Shown here: piece after piece, positions 33,801 through 44,192 of the stretch
How the letters are laid out: the number at the start of each line of letters is the position of its first letter
Numbering within the stretch: the first letter of the stretch is position 1
Assembly (NCBI GenBank): GCA_020631735.1
Contig: CM036221.1
Coordinates: 11,885,381 to 11,949,380 of the forward strand
DNA from: Saccharum officinarum
Taxonomy: Eukaryota > Streptophyta > Magnoliopsida > Poales > Poaceae
Direction: 5' to 3'
DNA length: 64,000 nucleotides
Notes under the pieces: model-generated
The model's database searches: none
What the model saw: the letters and a program-made list of their open reading frames with translations, nothing else
What the model was told of the DNA's origin: nothing
Position numbers and translations under genes: made by a program

Positions 33801-36800
33801 AGTGTTGGGGTAACAAGCACACCCAAACACGCGAAGGTGATCATACCGAGGCGGGGTACTGAAGAGGGCGTGGTGAGGAGTGGGAGCAGGACAGGCAGCG
33901 GAAGGAAGGCGGTTAAGAAGGTAGGTGGAGGTGTGCAGGCCCTCAGCCCAGAAGCGAGCAGGAAGAGAAGCCTGAAACAGGAGAGTGCGCACGGTGTCGT
34001 TTGTGGTGCGAATCATCCGCTCGGCCTTGCCATTCTGCGAGGAGGTGTATGGGCAAGACATGCGTAGCTGAACACCGTGAGAGAGGAAGAAATCTCGGGC
34101 GGTGGAGTTATCAAACTCGCGACCATTGTCACACTGGACGGCCTTGATGGTGAGACCGAACTGAGTAGACACCCAAGTAAAGAAGTGGAGGAGCGTGGTA
34201 AACGTATCAGACTTCGCACGAAGAGGAAAAGTCCACGAATAATGCGAAAAATCATCAACAACCACAAGATAGTACTTATAACCAGAAATACTGATAACAG
34301 GAGATGTCCATAGGTCGCAATGTACAAGATCAAAAATGCGGGCCGCATGAGAAGAAGAACTAGAAAAAGGAAGACGAACATGTCGGCCCAATTGGCACGC
34401 ATGACACAGTTGCTCATCATGAGCTCGAGTACAAGGAAGACCAGAGCTACGACTGAGCTGTATCAGGGCATCACGTCCAGGATGGCCGAGTCGCCGGTGC
34501 CAGGTAGTAGAGGAAGCAGAAGCGACGAAGGCAGCTGACAAAACGGACGGCGAAGAAGAAGAAGGAGCCGCCGGAAAGCGAAAAGTGTAAAGGGGCCCGG
34601 TGCTGTCACATCGGAGCAGAGGACGCCGGGAAGCCAAATCCTTCACAGTAAGACCAGAAGAGTCAAATTCCACAGAACAAGAGTTGTCAGCTGTAAAACG
34701 TCGAATAGAAAGAAGATTATGAACCATGGAAGGAGCAACAAGAACATCAGGAAGACGAAAGGAGCCATGAGCACCGGCGGTACCCACAGAGGAGACAGGA
34801 ATACAAGAACCATTTGCGACCATAATGGACGAAGGAAGAGATGAAGAGGGAGAGTGAACCGACGAAAGTATACCGGGGTCAGGAGTGGTGTGGTAGGTGG
34901 CCCCCGAATCGGCGATCCACTCGGGTCCGACCGGAGGTGTCAGGCCCATGGTGCCGAACGAGCGAGCCAGGGCCGCCTGATCCCAGCCCGCAACCCCCGG
35001 TGGAGCCCCGGAAGGTCCGGAGGGAGGAACCCACGGCGTAGTAGGCGGCGTAGCAGGGAAGACGCCGGGAGGTGCTCCGGTGAGCATGGCCACCGGTGGA
35101 CGCGAGTCGGTCCCGGTGGCGTGGTAGGGCCACATGGAGATGCGCCCAGACCACGGGTTCTGGAAAGAGGGCCATGGTGCCCCCCCCTGTGGTCCACCGG
35201 GTACCGGGGCCTGGGTAGGTGCACCCCGGCCTCCGCCGCGACCCCCACCGCGGCGACGACGACCACCACGACCCCCCCCACTCGGCCCGGAGGGAGGGGG
35301 ACCCAGGAGAGACGACGGTGGTGGAGCAGCCGTCCGTGGAGCAGACTGGCGCGGCGGAGTAGCAGCCAGAGCCGTCGAGGAGGCCCCCGGGGAAGCAGTG
35401 GAGCCCGGCTGGAGGCCCTGTGTGAGCTCCTCCATGACAAGATCGTCACGGACCTCCAGGAAAGTGGGAAAGGGCCTCTGGCGGGTGATCCACGTCCTGA
35501 GGTGGGCGTAGCGGTCACTGAGCCCCCGGAGGACGTTGAGGACCAAGATGCGATCCTCCACAGGCCACCCGAGGTCCCCCAGGGAGTCAGCCATGGACTT
35601 CATCCGTCGGCAGAACTCACCGACGGAGAGGTCACCCTGGACGAAAGTGCGGAAGCTCGCATCGAGGCGCAGAGCCCGGGCCTCAGCGTTGCCCAGAAAC
35701 TGACCCTCAAGGGCCAGCCATGCCCGGCGCGCGTCAGGAGAGGTGCGGACGAGGTCGTGAAGGTCCAGGGAGATCGTTCCCAGAATCCAGGAGAGGACGA
35801 TGCTGTCGAGCCGGATCCACGACGGCGTCTGGGCAGCGACCGGGGCGTCGAGGAGGACGTGGTCGTCGAGGGCGTAGCGGCGAAGAGTGAGAACCACCAG
35901 ATCCCGCCAACGGGCGTACGAGGGCGACTCCGGCTCGAGGACGACCGGAACTAGCAGGCGAATGTTCTGGACCCCCCCCGCCTGGTAGTGCAGCTGAGCC
36001 ACGAGCGGGTCGGCCGGGTCGTGCCAGAGGACGGCGGTGTGAGACGCGCGGCGACCCGGCGAGGCGGAGGAGTGGGCCCCAACGTCCTGGCCCCCAGGGT
36101 AGGTGAGTAGCCGCTCAGCCTCGGCGAGCTGGCGAGCCAGGGCATCGGCCGCTTCGCGCTCGTGCTCCCACACGAGGGCGGCCGCCCGCACGCGGGCCTG
36201 CCCCTCCGCGGCCGAGGCTCGGGCGGCGGCAAGGGCAGTGGCGAGGGACGAGGCGTCACGGCCGGCGTAGATATGAGAAAGAAGGGGTGGCGGGGCCGGG
36301 AAGGCCTGGGCACCGGCAGCAGACATGGTGCCGGCGTCCAGCCCGGCGCCGGGAAGGTGGATCCGCGGCTGCTGGAGGGCTGGCTGTTCGCCATCAGCAG
36401 CCGGGAGGTGGGTTTGAGGGTCCCCATCAGCCGGGAGACCCCCATCAGCAGCCCCCGGATGCTCCACTGCCGCCGAGGTGAGAACCTGGGCAGGGGCGGG
36501 TGCTCCAGGTGGTTCGGTAGAAGGAGGGAGGGGCTGGTGAGGTAGCTGGCGCAGTTGTGGGTGAGGAAGGACTGCGGCAGGAAGAGGGGAAGTCCCCAGG
36601 CCGGCGCCATGGAGATCCGCGCCAGGGAGTGTCGCCATGGGAGCAGGGGCGGCAGGGAGACCCGCCCTGGGAGCAGGGGCGGAAGGTCCAGGGAGGTAGG
36701 CGCTGGGGAGGGAGGAGCTAGGGAGGAAGGCGCCAGAGGGGATGGGGTGCTGGAGGACAGCCGTGCCTGGGAGAAGGCCGGCGGCGGCGGCGTCCGCCCC

Positions 36801-38882
36801 TGGAACCGCTCGGCGTCGGGCAGAGCAGAGGGAGCAGCGGCTCCCGTGAGGACCTGGGCCCAGGTGGTTGTGGAAGAGAGGGAAGGGAAGGGAGAGTAGA
36901 GGGAGGGAGGGAGAGGAGGCCGGCCAGCCATGGCACGCCGGCTCGCCGGCGATGGCCAGCAGGGGGCGGCGGCTGGCGGCTGGAAGAGGCTGGCGGCTGG
37001 AGGAAGCTAACCTAGGCTGGATACCATGTTGGAAAGTGATTTCTCTCAATTAGGGCTAACCCTAGAAGGGTAGCTAAATAGGTTCCATACATGGGCCACA
37101 TGGGCCTTAGCCTCATGGGCCTACATATACTCCAACAAACAGCTCAACTGCTCAAGGAAAAAACATGATACCTATAGCTCCTGCTCCTGCTTCTGCTATA
37201 GCTTGGACTGCGACCCCTTCCACGGCGTGGAGTTGGGGACCGTGAGTAACTTCTTTCACGCCTGAAATATACATATTCATCAAGATCATTTTCAAGAAAT
37301 ACCTTTAAAGAAAGGCTACGGTTCAACATTTTATGTTAGATAGCATTAGGGTGGAGGACAAGAATATTATCAGTATAAGCACCTGACACTCCTAGGACTG
37401 TTCTGGCAATTTCTTTCTATATGCCCTCTTTCTCCACAACGGTAGCATTTGTTTTTCCAGTCACCAGCCTTACAGTCTCTTGCCCAGTGACCATCAATTC
37501 CACAGTTGAAACAACGACCTGTACCTGGTGGAGGGCCTCTTCCCATATATTCACGTGAGCCACCTGGACCACGTGGGACCTGCAAGCACAAATACACAAG
37601 ATCATAAGCAAATCCAATATCAAAATACACATGATAATTTGAGTGATGAAAAAAAGGAAGATAAGAATTATAATCAGTGTGATGAAAAAAAGGAAGATAA
37701 GAATTATAATCAGTTCATTCAGAAATCATGTAATTGAAGAGGCAACTTACCCCTTTGGCAAACTCAACAACAATGCGACTCCCATCAACATCCCTGCCAT
37801 CTAGTTGGTATCGAGCCTCATCAGCATCACGATGATCACTGAACTCCTGTATGGTAATTTGGAACAGAGCAAAACAAACGAAACCATGTATATAAAAATT
37901 ATATTTCCCACACAATAACAAGTATGCTAACACAGAAAACATAAATAGCAACTGAATTAAACTAAGGGAGGTAAAATTAACGTACAATAAATGCATAGTC
38001 GCGCTTCAACTCCACTTCTCGTATTCTGCGCAAAGGGTTGCCACAAACAGTAAGCCGTCATGAGTCTAAGTACTCAAATGCATCACCAACTTGGAACTTC
38101 CACTAAAACAGTCAATAACATTTACACCAAGGGCACCCTTCACCAAATGGTCACCAAGTCCACCAAGGGCACCCTTCCACCAAAGACCTCCCGGTAAAAA
38201 CCGAAAAACCTTCAACAAGATCATTCAAGTCAAACACACAATTTCTGAGGGGGCAAACTTCTACATTATGTAAGTAACAGAAACTACCAAAGACAATGGT
38301 TCTGAGAGAGACTCAACCGCAAGTAAGTTGAAGAGACTCAATAGTATCACTGAACCCAACACCTGCTAAAATGCCTATGAGAAGGGTAATAAGGGCCACC
38401 TAACTTACTAGGCTCTCCTATTTATCAGACGGTTTGCACCTCCACCAGTTCAAAGGAGTCACTGTTTACCAACTGATAGTGAATTTAACAAGTAGCTTAT
38501 CACTTTACCTGACACCTGATATCAACTCCTATTAAAAGAGCAGAACCCCCTCACTAGTACATTCTACAGACCAGACATAATGACAGCCCGAATGTTTCAC
38601 AGAAATCAAGTATCCTGACTCGACTGACCATGATAGGCTATAGGCTCATAGCACAAAACTTATGTTTACCATTATAACAAACTATCACATTTTTTTGGAC
38701 AAAGTAAAGCTTTGCAAGATTCTCTACTCCTGGATACTCTTGACAACCTCTGAGTGAGCATGGCGCTGTTCTTACCTTCCATATCTGCCGAACAGATTTT
38801 CTAAATCGCGGGAACGAGTACGAGGGGCCAATCTGCCAACATACAAGCGCGTGCCTCCATAGCGGTCATCATAGCGAGGCAT
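30814..38882 (-). CDS. RS2Z: RS2Z-type SR splicing factor, copy a (333 aa, six coding exons)
   Basis: Coding exons (high to low): 38882-38776, 38025-37986, 37846-37751, 37579-37383, 37261-37172 and 31285-30814. Splice sites are GT-AG and the parts sum to 1002 bases with phase kept. The product has an N-terminal RRM (RNP2 LYVGRL at 13-18, RNP1 RDYAFIEF at 44-51), two CCHC zinc knuckles at about 104-117 and 126-139, and a C-terminal RS/SP-rich domain. This is the plant-specific RS2Z class (Arabidopsis RS2Z32/33), nuclear regulators of constitutive and alternative splicing. The last intron (37171-31286) is 5.9 kb because a copia element is inserted; without it the intron would be about 125 bases. 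Copy b on the plus strand has the same structure. Confidence 0.93.
31382..31492 (-). repeat. 3' LTR of the copia element (111 bp)
   Basis: Starts TGTTGG and ends CCAACA on either strand, a 6-base terminal inverted repeat. It appears identical to 37027-37137. Confidence 0.97.
31576..33405 (-). CDS. copia reverse transcriptase-RNase H frame
   Basis: This 609-codon frame continues pol in another reading frame. The RT domain begins near [19 protein letters not shown] (about residue 130), and the catalytic box YVDDIVLT is near residue 296 (about 32510). RNase H shows YTDADWAG near residue 457 and the SSAEAEYRA motif near 31890. The proline-rich start is the tail of the integrase. A run of six C on the plus strand at 33415-33420 marks the likely indel joining it to the upstream frame, so the copy is probably defective, or the base count there is wrong. 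Confidence 0.88.
   Translation of the reverse strand: MPTPDPVSAPAPAAPSRFAAPVRVYQRRPRPPPLVVPVPSPPGTPTPPPLSPPARGVPPVYHPPLLHRHPRHVHPMVTRHGAGTLPPRALEASTGDAVVSPVPSSVRDALLDPHWRRAMEEEYAALLANQTWELVPRPPGANVVTGKWIWTHKRRADGSLERYKARWVLRGFTQRPGVDYDETFSPVVKPATVRTVLSLALARSWPVHQLDVKNAFLHGLLTETVYCSQPAGFVDNTRPDMVCRLNRSLYGLKQAPRAWNHRFAAFLLTLGFMEAKSDTSLFVYHHGADTAYLLLYVDDIVLTASSEHLLRRIIAALQQEFAMKDLGELHHFLGVTVEHRPAGLLLHQRQYTRDILERAGMSDCKPCSTPVDLQGKLSEAEGPPVDDPTAYRSLAGALQYLTFTRPDITYAVQQVCLHMHDPREPHLTALKRLLRYLRGTLDYGLLLHRASSTDLVVYTDADWAGCPDTRRSTSGYAVFLGGNLVSWSSKRQPVVSRSSAEAEYRAVANGVAEAAWLRQLLAELHTPPSRSTLIYCDNVSAVYLSTNPIQHQRTKHVEIDLHFVRDRVAMGEVRVLHVPTTSQFADIFTKGLPSSTFAEFRSSLNITSG
33400..36326 (-). CDS. copia Gag-protease-integrase frame
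   Basis: The long open frame (33174-37049) carries real similarity from about 36326 to 33400. It starts with an Ala-rich helical Gag part, then a Gly/Arg-rich linker with no CCHC zinc knuckle that I can see. The aspartic protease motif IADSGATYH lies near 34910. The GAG-pre-integrase H-H-C-C segment has HRRLGHPG at about 34490. The integrase core has the D of VHCDLW (about 34315), the D of VQCDNGREF (about 34125) and the E of NGKAER (about 34030). A candidate Gag start is MSAAGAQAF at 36326. Another Met in a different frame at 36931 (MAGRPP) would need a frame change. The frame leaves the pol reading frame near 33420. Confidence 0.8.
37027..37137 (-). repeat. 5' LTR of the copia element (111 bp)
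   Basis: Same sequence as the 3' LTR. It is short for the superfamily. The minus-strand frame that seems to begin inside it (37049) is not a believable Gag start. Confidence 0.97.
38026..38775 (-). promoter_or_regulatory. Long RRM intron of RS2Z copy a with conserved repeated motif
   Basis: This intron splits the RRM between residues 35 and 37. It contains CACCAAGGGCACCCTTCACC at 38125-38144 and a second version at 38161-38180. The corresponding intron of copy b carries the same motif pair in its own orientation. AAGGGTGCCCTT is almost self-complementary. In other plants this intron of RS2Z genes undergoes conserved alternative splicing, so a splicing-control role is plausible (inference). 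Confidence 0.55.
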
Positions 38883-38887
38883 ACCTC

Positions 38888-40119
38888 CTGCCCACAAGCA
38901 AAAATAGTTATCAGTTATTTCATCAAGAACTTAATGAATATTAATGAATAAAGTGACAGAACACAACTAAACTGAATTGAATTACAACAATACGGTTGAG
39001 CGCTAACAAGTGGTGGGAGTACAACAACTCTATCAGATCCCTATATGAATGGTAGGTGCTAGACCAGAAGATTTCTGCTGCCCGCCTTGTACAATCTCTG
39101 ATGACAGAGCATATATATCATAACAACCTCACATCACAAGAGAATATCGACAAAGCTGGCGACTGCAATTGCAACACGAAGCCTCCTCCCCCCTCCCCCT
39201 CCAACATAGTCATATCAGGTAGCAACCCAACTAATAAGGTTGGTTGCTGGTTAATAATCATGAGAACCACTATACAGAAATTGCTATGCGAACAGTAACG
39301 TCCTCTAGAATTGATCCCCAATCCTTAAGGGATTGGACTCAACTGTATTTGCCCTTCACTAAATAAAGGTCTAAAGCCTCGTGGTTTCATGGCGAGAACT
39401 GCAGTTGCCTCTAGTTGCCAACTGCAATAGCCGCAACACTATGCAATTCAAGGAAACAGAAACTAAAATTCACACTAGAATTCTCCCACCAAACTCGACT
39501 GAAACAACCCAATCCCATAGCAAAACCCTGAGTAGGAGTGTCAACAAAGAGAGCAGCAGAAATTGCAACTTGGTGGGCCCCCATCCATGGCCATGGTTGA
39601 TTGGTGCTCATCACTTGCTAGGATAGAATTAATCCCCATAGATTTGGGCTCAACTGTACTAGCCCTTCATCACCAAAATAATGTCTAAAGCCTTGTTGTT
39701 TCATTGCAAGGCTGTCCCTAATCCCCCAACAGTAATACAGCGCGACAGTGTTCAATTCGAGGTGACAGAAACTAAAATTCGCACTGGCTACCCTCCAACA
39801 AAACCCTAGGCGACCCTCGAAAACCCTAGCGACTGTAGATCGCGCGGTCAAAAGGCTCGCAAATCCCCGCGTCAAGCTGCACGCGGGGCGCACGGGGGTT
39901 CATCTGGCCACTAGAATCGCTTCCGGAAATCAAACATCGACGGGCACGCGACTGCCGCCACGCAGCGCGGCAAGCCAGAATCGAACGAAATCCCCGATTC
40001 GCGGCGCTGCGAAACGTGGAGAACAACGCGATCCGCCGTGGAGAGCGAGCGGTACGGCGCACTCTCGGCGGCGGGAGACGAGAGAGGAGGGGGCGGCGGG
40101 AGGGAGGATGGGGGGTACC
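38888..40119 (-). other. 5' UTR leader exon donor and leader intron of RS2Z copy a
   Basis: The noncoding exon ends at 40119 (CCAGATCCAG before GTACC). The intron runs 40118-38888, and its acceptor CAG lies six bases before the ATG. The paralog has the same arrangement, ending CCAGATCCAG before GTACA. Leader introns of this type often raise expression in plants. The transcription start is not determined, perhaps 40150-40200. Confidence 0.75.
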
Positions 40120-40380
40120 TGGATCTGGGCAGAGCCGGCGGCGCGCGCGAGGAGGGAGGGGAAGGGGACTAGGGGAGGGATCTGAATTCTACTAGAGCCT
40201 CGGGGAAACTGAAGCCGGAGGCGGTGGAGCTGGAAAGGTGGGACGGGACCGGGCCGAGCTGGAACGGATGATGGGCCTGCTCCGCGTTTTGGCCCACGGG
40301 CCGGAACGGAAGGCCTCGGCCTGGCCTAGTCAGCACCAGCCGCGAGGCGAGTCAGACCAGACCAACCATATCTGTTCCCC
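40120..40380. promoter_or_regulatory. Bidirectional promoter between the two RS2Z genes
   Basis: The two leader exons end at 40119 (minus) and 40474 (plus), so both transcripts start inside this interval of about 250-350 bases. Two site II-type motifs face opposite ways near the midpoint: TGGGCC at 40272-40277 and GGCCCA at 40291-40296. Such TCP-bound motifs are typical of grass genes for RNA processing and translation. No canonical TATA box is evident. Exact start sites are not known. Confidence 0.6.
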
Positions 40381-41320
40381 ACCCCGCTCCTCGCACGCCA
40401 TCTCCCCAAATCCTTCTTCCCCCTCCGCGCCGCCGCCGCCGGAACCGGAAGCGCCTACCTCGATCCAGATCCAGGTACACCGTGCGCCTCCGCCGCCCTC
40501 TTTCTCCTCAAGTTGTGCTAGCTGCCCCCGCCTTCTTCCCGTTGGTTGGTTTCTGTTTTGCTGGTGAGGACCCCGTGGCTTGCTTCGGCCGCTTGCTCTT
40601 CGTGTTCCGCTGGATCTCCGCTCTGTAGCGAGCCCTGGAATCCATCTTTTTTTTGAATCGTCTCGTCTTGTTTGCGGCGGATTTATTTTGTCTTGTATTT
40701 TACGTTGGAGTTGGATTCGCTGCGTGCTGGAATGTCCGATTTCCTGGGCGCCCCGCGTTGTTTTGAGGAATTTGTAAATTCCCGCTCCGTGCTGGCCGTC
40801 TGTGGTAATTTCCGGGCGACAGGTTCCAGCTTCTTTGCTGCGGAGCTATGATTTGCCTGTCCGGCGTGTTGCTTAGGGTTTTGCTGTGGGACGATTTCGC
40901 GCGGATCTCAGATTTATTTACTACCTCACGTCCAAAGCGATAGGGGTCTTTACACCTTGAGCTTGATGAGTAAAAGGCGTATCTGGTGGCTCCTGGTTTC
41001 TCTTAGCTAACTTGATATATGGTGCGAGGTGGCTTCAGTTTCTTATTACAGCGTGCGATGTTAGATGCTGCAACTGCTGTGATGTTCCAACTGCGGACTG
41101 CCATATAGTTGTTAGTTGTGTTATTGTGTAGATTGAGCCTCGGTTCGATTTTCTACTAGTTGGCTTGTCGGATTAATTGGAGGGTTCAGATATATGTTTG
41201 TACTCTATTTACTGTCTCTTAACTACATGGTTCAATCATATTGTGTGTACTTAAGCCAGATTTTGTACTTTTTTTCGTTATAAAATATACTGATGGAAGC
41301 TTCTCATTTGTTCAGGAGAT
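40381..41320 (+). other. 5' leader exon and leader intron of RS2Z copy b
   Basis: The noncoding exon ends at 40474 (CCAGATCCAG before GTACAC). The intron runs 40475-41315, with the acceptor TTCAG followed by GAGAT and the ATG at 41321. The arrangement mirrors copy a. Confidence 0.75.
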
Positions 41321-43335
41321 ATGCCTCGCTATGATGATCGCTATGGGAATACACGCTTGTATGTTGGAAGATTGGCTCCCCGCACCCGTTCCCGCGACCT
41401 AGAATATCTTTTCAGCAAATATGGAAGGTAAGAACCGCCTGCACGGAGAGTTGCTCTGAAGCTCAGTGCTACTTTTTGTTATGAGGGTCAGACACCAGTT
41501 CTGTGCTAGTGCATATCACGAGCAGGTCATGCTAACTCTGCGTGATTAAATTTTGTTGTGCACAGCTACACATCAATCCAGCTAAAATACACTAGCAAAG
41601 CTAGGGTCCTTCCTATTTTGTTCTTAATAGGTGGTTTATGAAGGTGTTGGGTTTTGTGATGCCTGAAGTCATTCTGAAGTTTTTGTGGGTGGGGCCATAC
41701 AATTCTTTTTTTCTTGGTGTATGCTCTGTTCATCACTAAGCACAACATAGATGTTTGACCTCCGGGCCTTTTTGACTTGAATGATCTTGTTGAAGGTTGT
41801 CGGTTTTTTACACAACCATGGAGGTCTGTGGTGGAAGGGTGCCCTTGGTGGAATTGGTGGCCATTGTTCCGATATTTGTGGAGGACTTTGGTGAAGGGCG
41901 CCCTTGGTGTAATCTTATTGACTGTTGTAGATGAAGTTGCAAGTTGATGATGCATTTGAGTACTTCACTCATGTCAGCTTACTGTTTGTGGAAACCATTT
42001 GCGCAGAATACGTGAAGTGGAGTTGAAGCGCGACTATGCATTCATTGTATGTGTTCTTTACTACCCTCAAGTTCAATTCTGCAACTGTTAGCATTTTAAT
42101 GTTAGCGTACTCATATTATGGAAATTGAGAGAACACATTTATTTTACATTTTGTATTCTTTATTTTGTCCCTTGGTTAATTGCAAAACAGGAATTCAGCG
42201 ACCCCCAAGATGCTGATGATGCGCAGTACAACCTAGATGGCAGGGAAGTTGATGGAAGCCGGATTATTGTTGAATTTGCTAAAGGGGTAAGTTGGTGTCC
42301 TATCAAAATCTCTGTTTATCAAGCTTCCGCCGAAACGAGCATATGGATATTGAACTTATGATTTCCAAAATAACTCGTGTTTGCAGGTTCCTCGTGGTTC
42401 TAGTGGTTCACGTGAATATATGGGAAGAGGACCTCCACCAGGAACAGGTCGTTGTTTTAACTGTGGAATTGATGGTCACTGGGCAAGAGACTGCAAGGCT
42501 GGTGACTGGAAGAACAAATGTTACCGCTGTGGCGAAAGGGGCCATATAGAAAGAAATTGCCAGAACAGTCCAAGGAATCTCAGGTGTTTATTGATATAAG
42601 CCTATTCAGCTACATTCCGCTGCCATATGGCACTTAATCACATGTTAGCTTAACATTGAATGCTTTTACTAAGCATTTGCTTGATAAATATGTTTAGGCG
42701 TGAGAGAAGCTATTCACGTTCTCCATCCCCACGCCGTGGACGGGGCCGCAGCCGGAGCTACAGCAGAAGCCGGAGCTATAGGTATGCTCAGGAAAGGAAA
42801 CCCCTCGTGTTATTTCTCTATAGGCTTTTTCGATTTTGTTAGTTGTTTTTTTATTCTTTTTTTATCTTTCATTTCTGTTTGTCAACCAGCTTGTGTTAAC
42901 AATCCTTCTATTACAATCAGCCGATCCAGGTCCCCATCTGGATCTCCGAGGGGTGGACGCCGTGACCGTGATGAGAGGAGATCAAGGAGTGTTAGCTACA
43001 GCAGGAGCGCAAGCCCTAGGCATTCTGTCTCACCTGCAAAGGAAAAGGAGCGCAGCCGCACACCTGATGGCAGCAGGAGCCCAAGGAGCCCCAGCCCAAG
43101 GGATGATGTGAGCCCACCACCAAAGGATAATGGTGCACGCAACGGCTCAGACCGTGAAGACAGCCCTGGGGCCAGGGAGAACAGCAAGAGGAGTCGGAGC
43201 CCATCTGATGGCTACCGTAGCCCTGCGGCCAATGGGCGCAGCCCGAGCCCTAGGGATGACCGTAGCCCAAGCCCCAAGGGTGACAACGGCGATGACGAGC
43301 GCCGTGGTTCACCAAGAGGAAGTCAGTCCCCCTGA
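41321..43335 (+). CDS. RS2Z: RS2Z-type SR splicing factor, copy b (312 aa, six coding exons)
   Basis: Coding exons: 41321-41427, 42007-42046, 42191-42286, 42387-42583, 42698-42781 and 42921-43335. All introns are GT-AG and the total is 939 bases. The first four exons have exactly the same lengths as in copy a (107, 40, 96, 197). Domains: RRM at about 12-80 (LYVGRL, RDYAFIEF), CCHC knuckles at C104-C107-H112-C117 and C126-C129-H134-C139, and an RS/SP-rich tail. It should act with U1/U2 components and other SR proteins in the nucleus. The tail is 21 residues shorter overall than in copy a, including a shorter SR repeat in exon 5. All introns are short and free of large insertions, so this copy is the structurally cleaner of the pair. 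Confidence 0.95.
41428..42006 (+). promoter_or_regulatory. Long RRM intron of RS2Z copy b with conserved repeated motif
   Basis: The motif GTGGAAGGGTGCCCTTGGTG is at 41831-41850 and a close second copy GGTGAAGGGCGCCCTTGGTG at 41890-41909. A T-rich tract (CGGTTTTTTAC) precedes it, and AATGATCTTGTTGAAGGTT is shared with copy a. Conservation deep in an intron while nearby intron text has diverged suggests selection. Confidence 0.6.
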
Positions 43336-44100
43336 ACTAAAAAACTTCCATCCAATTTGGGGCGCAGTGTGCCGTCGGTTGTAACGGTTATATTTTCAGT
43401 TTGAGACATCAAACTGTATTTGCTCATTTGTCAGACTTATGCTTTTTAAGCTAGAAAACTTGTGTAAGAATTTGTTGCCCTCGGGCTATGCCTGGTTTGT
43501 GATATGGTGATATTTGAACTATTTAGCCTGCCAAATCTGAATATTGAACTGCCAAGTATGTTGAGTTTGTTTGTCTGCTTGGTAAGCTGCAATGTTTCTC
43601 TATCTATATGCATGGTTTTAAACTCAAGGATGCAAGTGCAAATCTCCTATTAGGATTACTCGACTTCTGTTTGCATGAATCTTTAACTTGAGAGGGTGCA
43701 GATTCTCACTTGCAAGGATAACTCAATAACTAATATGGTGGTGAAGATTGAAGAAGGTACCTGTAGAATCTCAGCCGAAGCCGTCTTTTTCTCGTAGAGC
43801 CGTAGCACTGTAGCAGTTATGGTTGTCGAACCAGGATCCCCACACCCCAGGTTTGTCACGTATATATCCGTTGTACCTATAATTTTTGACTGGATTCAAA
43901 CACGTACCATTTCTTGTGTTACTCATGGAGTGGACACACAATCACTGCATGCATTTGAGCTGGCAAAGGCTTTTGTGGTTGCAACAAATTCCATGCACTT
44001 GCAGTCTTGCACATCGTTTTGGAGGAATCGGACCTACACAGACCGAACGTAAGCCCACTACTACAACTATACCACTACAAGTAGTATGCCCAAAAGAAAA
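43336..44100 (+). other. 3' UTR of RS2Z-b and spacer
   Basis: The first few hundred bases should be 3' UTR. No gene is seen beyond; 43740-44100 has only short frames. Confidence 0.45.
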
Positions 44101-44129
44101 CAAATCTGTCACGGTGCATTCGGCGTTGG

Positions 44130-44192
44130 GCACCCCGATCGGGCGTATGCCAAGCCCAAAGGCCGTCAAGCTGAAGGTGCTTGATGTGTGTA
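44130..44192 (+). pseudogene. ABCG 3' fragment (C-terminal codons)
   Basis: GGGCACCCCGATCGGGCG, followed by CCGTCAAGCTGAAGGTGCTT, matches the ABCG segment encoding [17 protein letters not shown] (63330-63385), with a 6-base insertion. Only about 20 codons remain. Confidence 0.8.

Larger units (their letters stand above)
31382..37137 (-). mobile_element. Young Ty1/copia retrotransposon inserted in RS2Z-a intron
   Basis: The element spans 5756 bases on the minus strand. Its two 111-bp LTRs look identical base for base, and the target duplication AACAG is exact (31377-31381 and 37138-37142). The primer-binding site ATGGTATCCAGC follows the 5' LTR (37026 downward), complementary in type to initiator tRNA-Met. 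A G-rich polypurine tract (GCGGGGGGG) precedes the 3' LTR. The domain order Gag, protease, integrase, RT, RNase H is that of Ty1/copia. Identical LTRs mean a recent insertion. Its transcription runs with the host gene. Confidence 0.96.

Noticed and set aside
33030..36899. Plus-strand frames of 110-366 codons inside the copia element
   Set aside because: Antisense shadows of GC-rich Gag and pol; no recognisable domains.
37049..37049. Met codon in the 5' LTR as the Gag start
   Set aside because: It lies inside the LTR upstream of the primer-binding site, and the following 240 codons show no Gag similarity.
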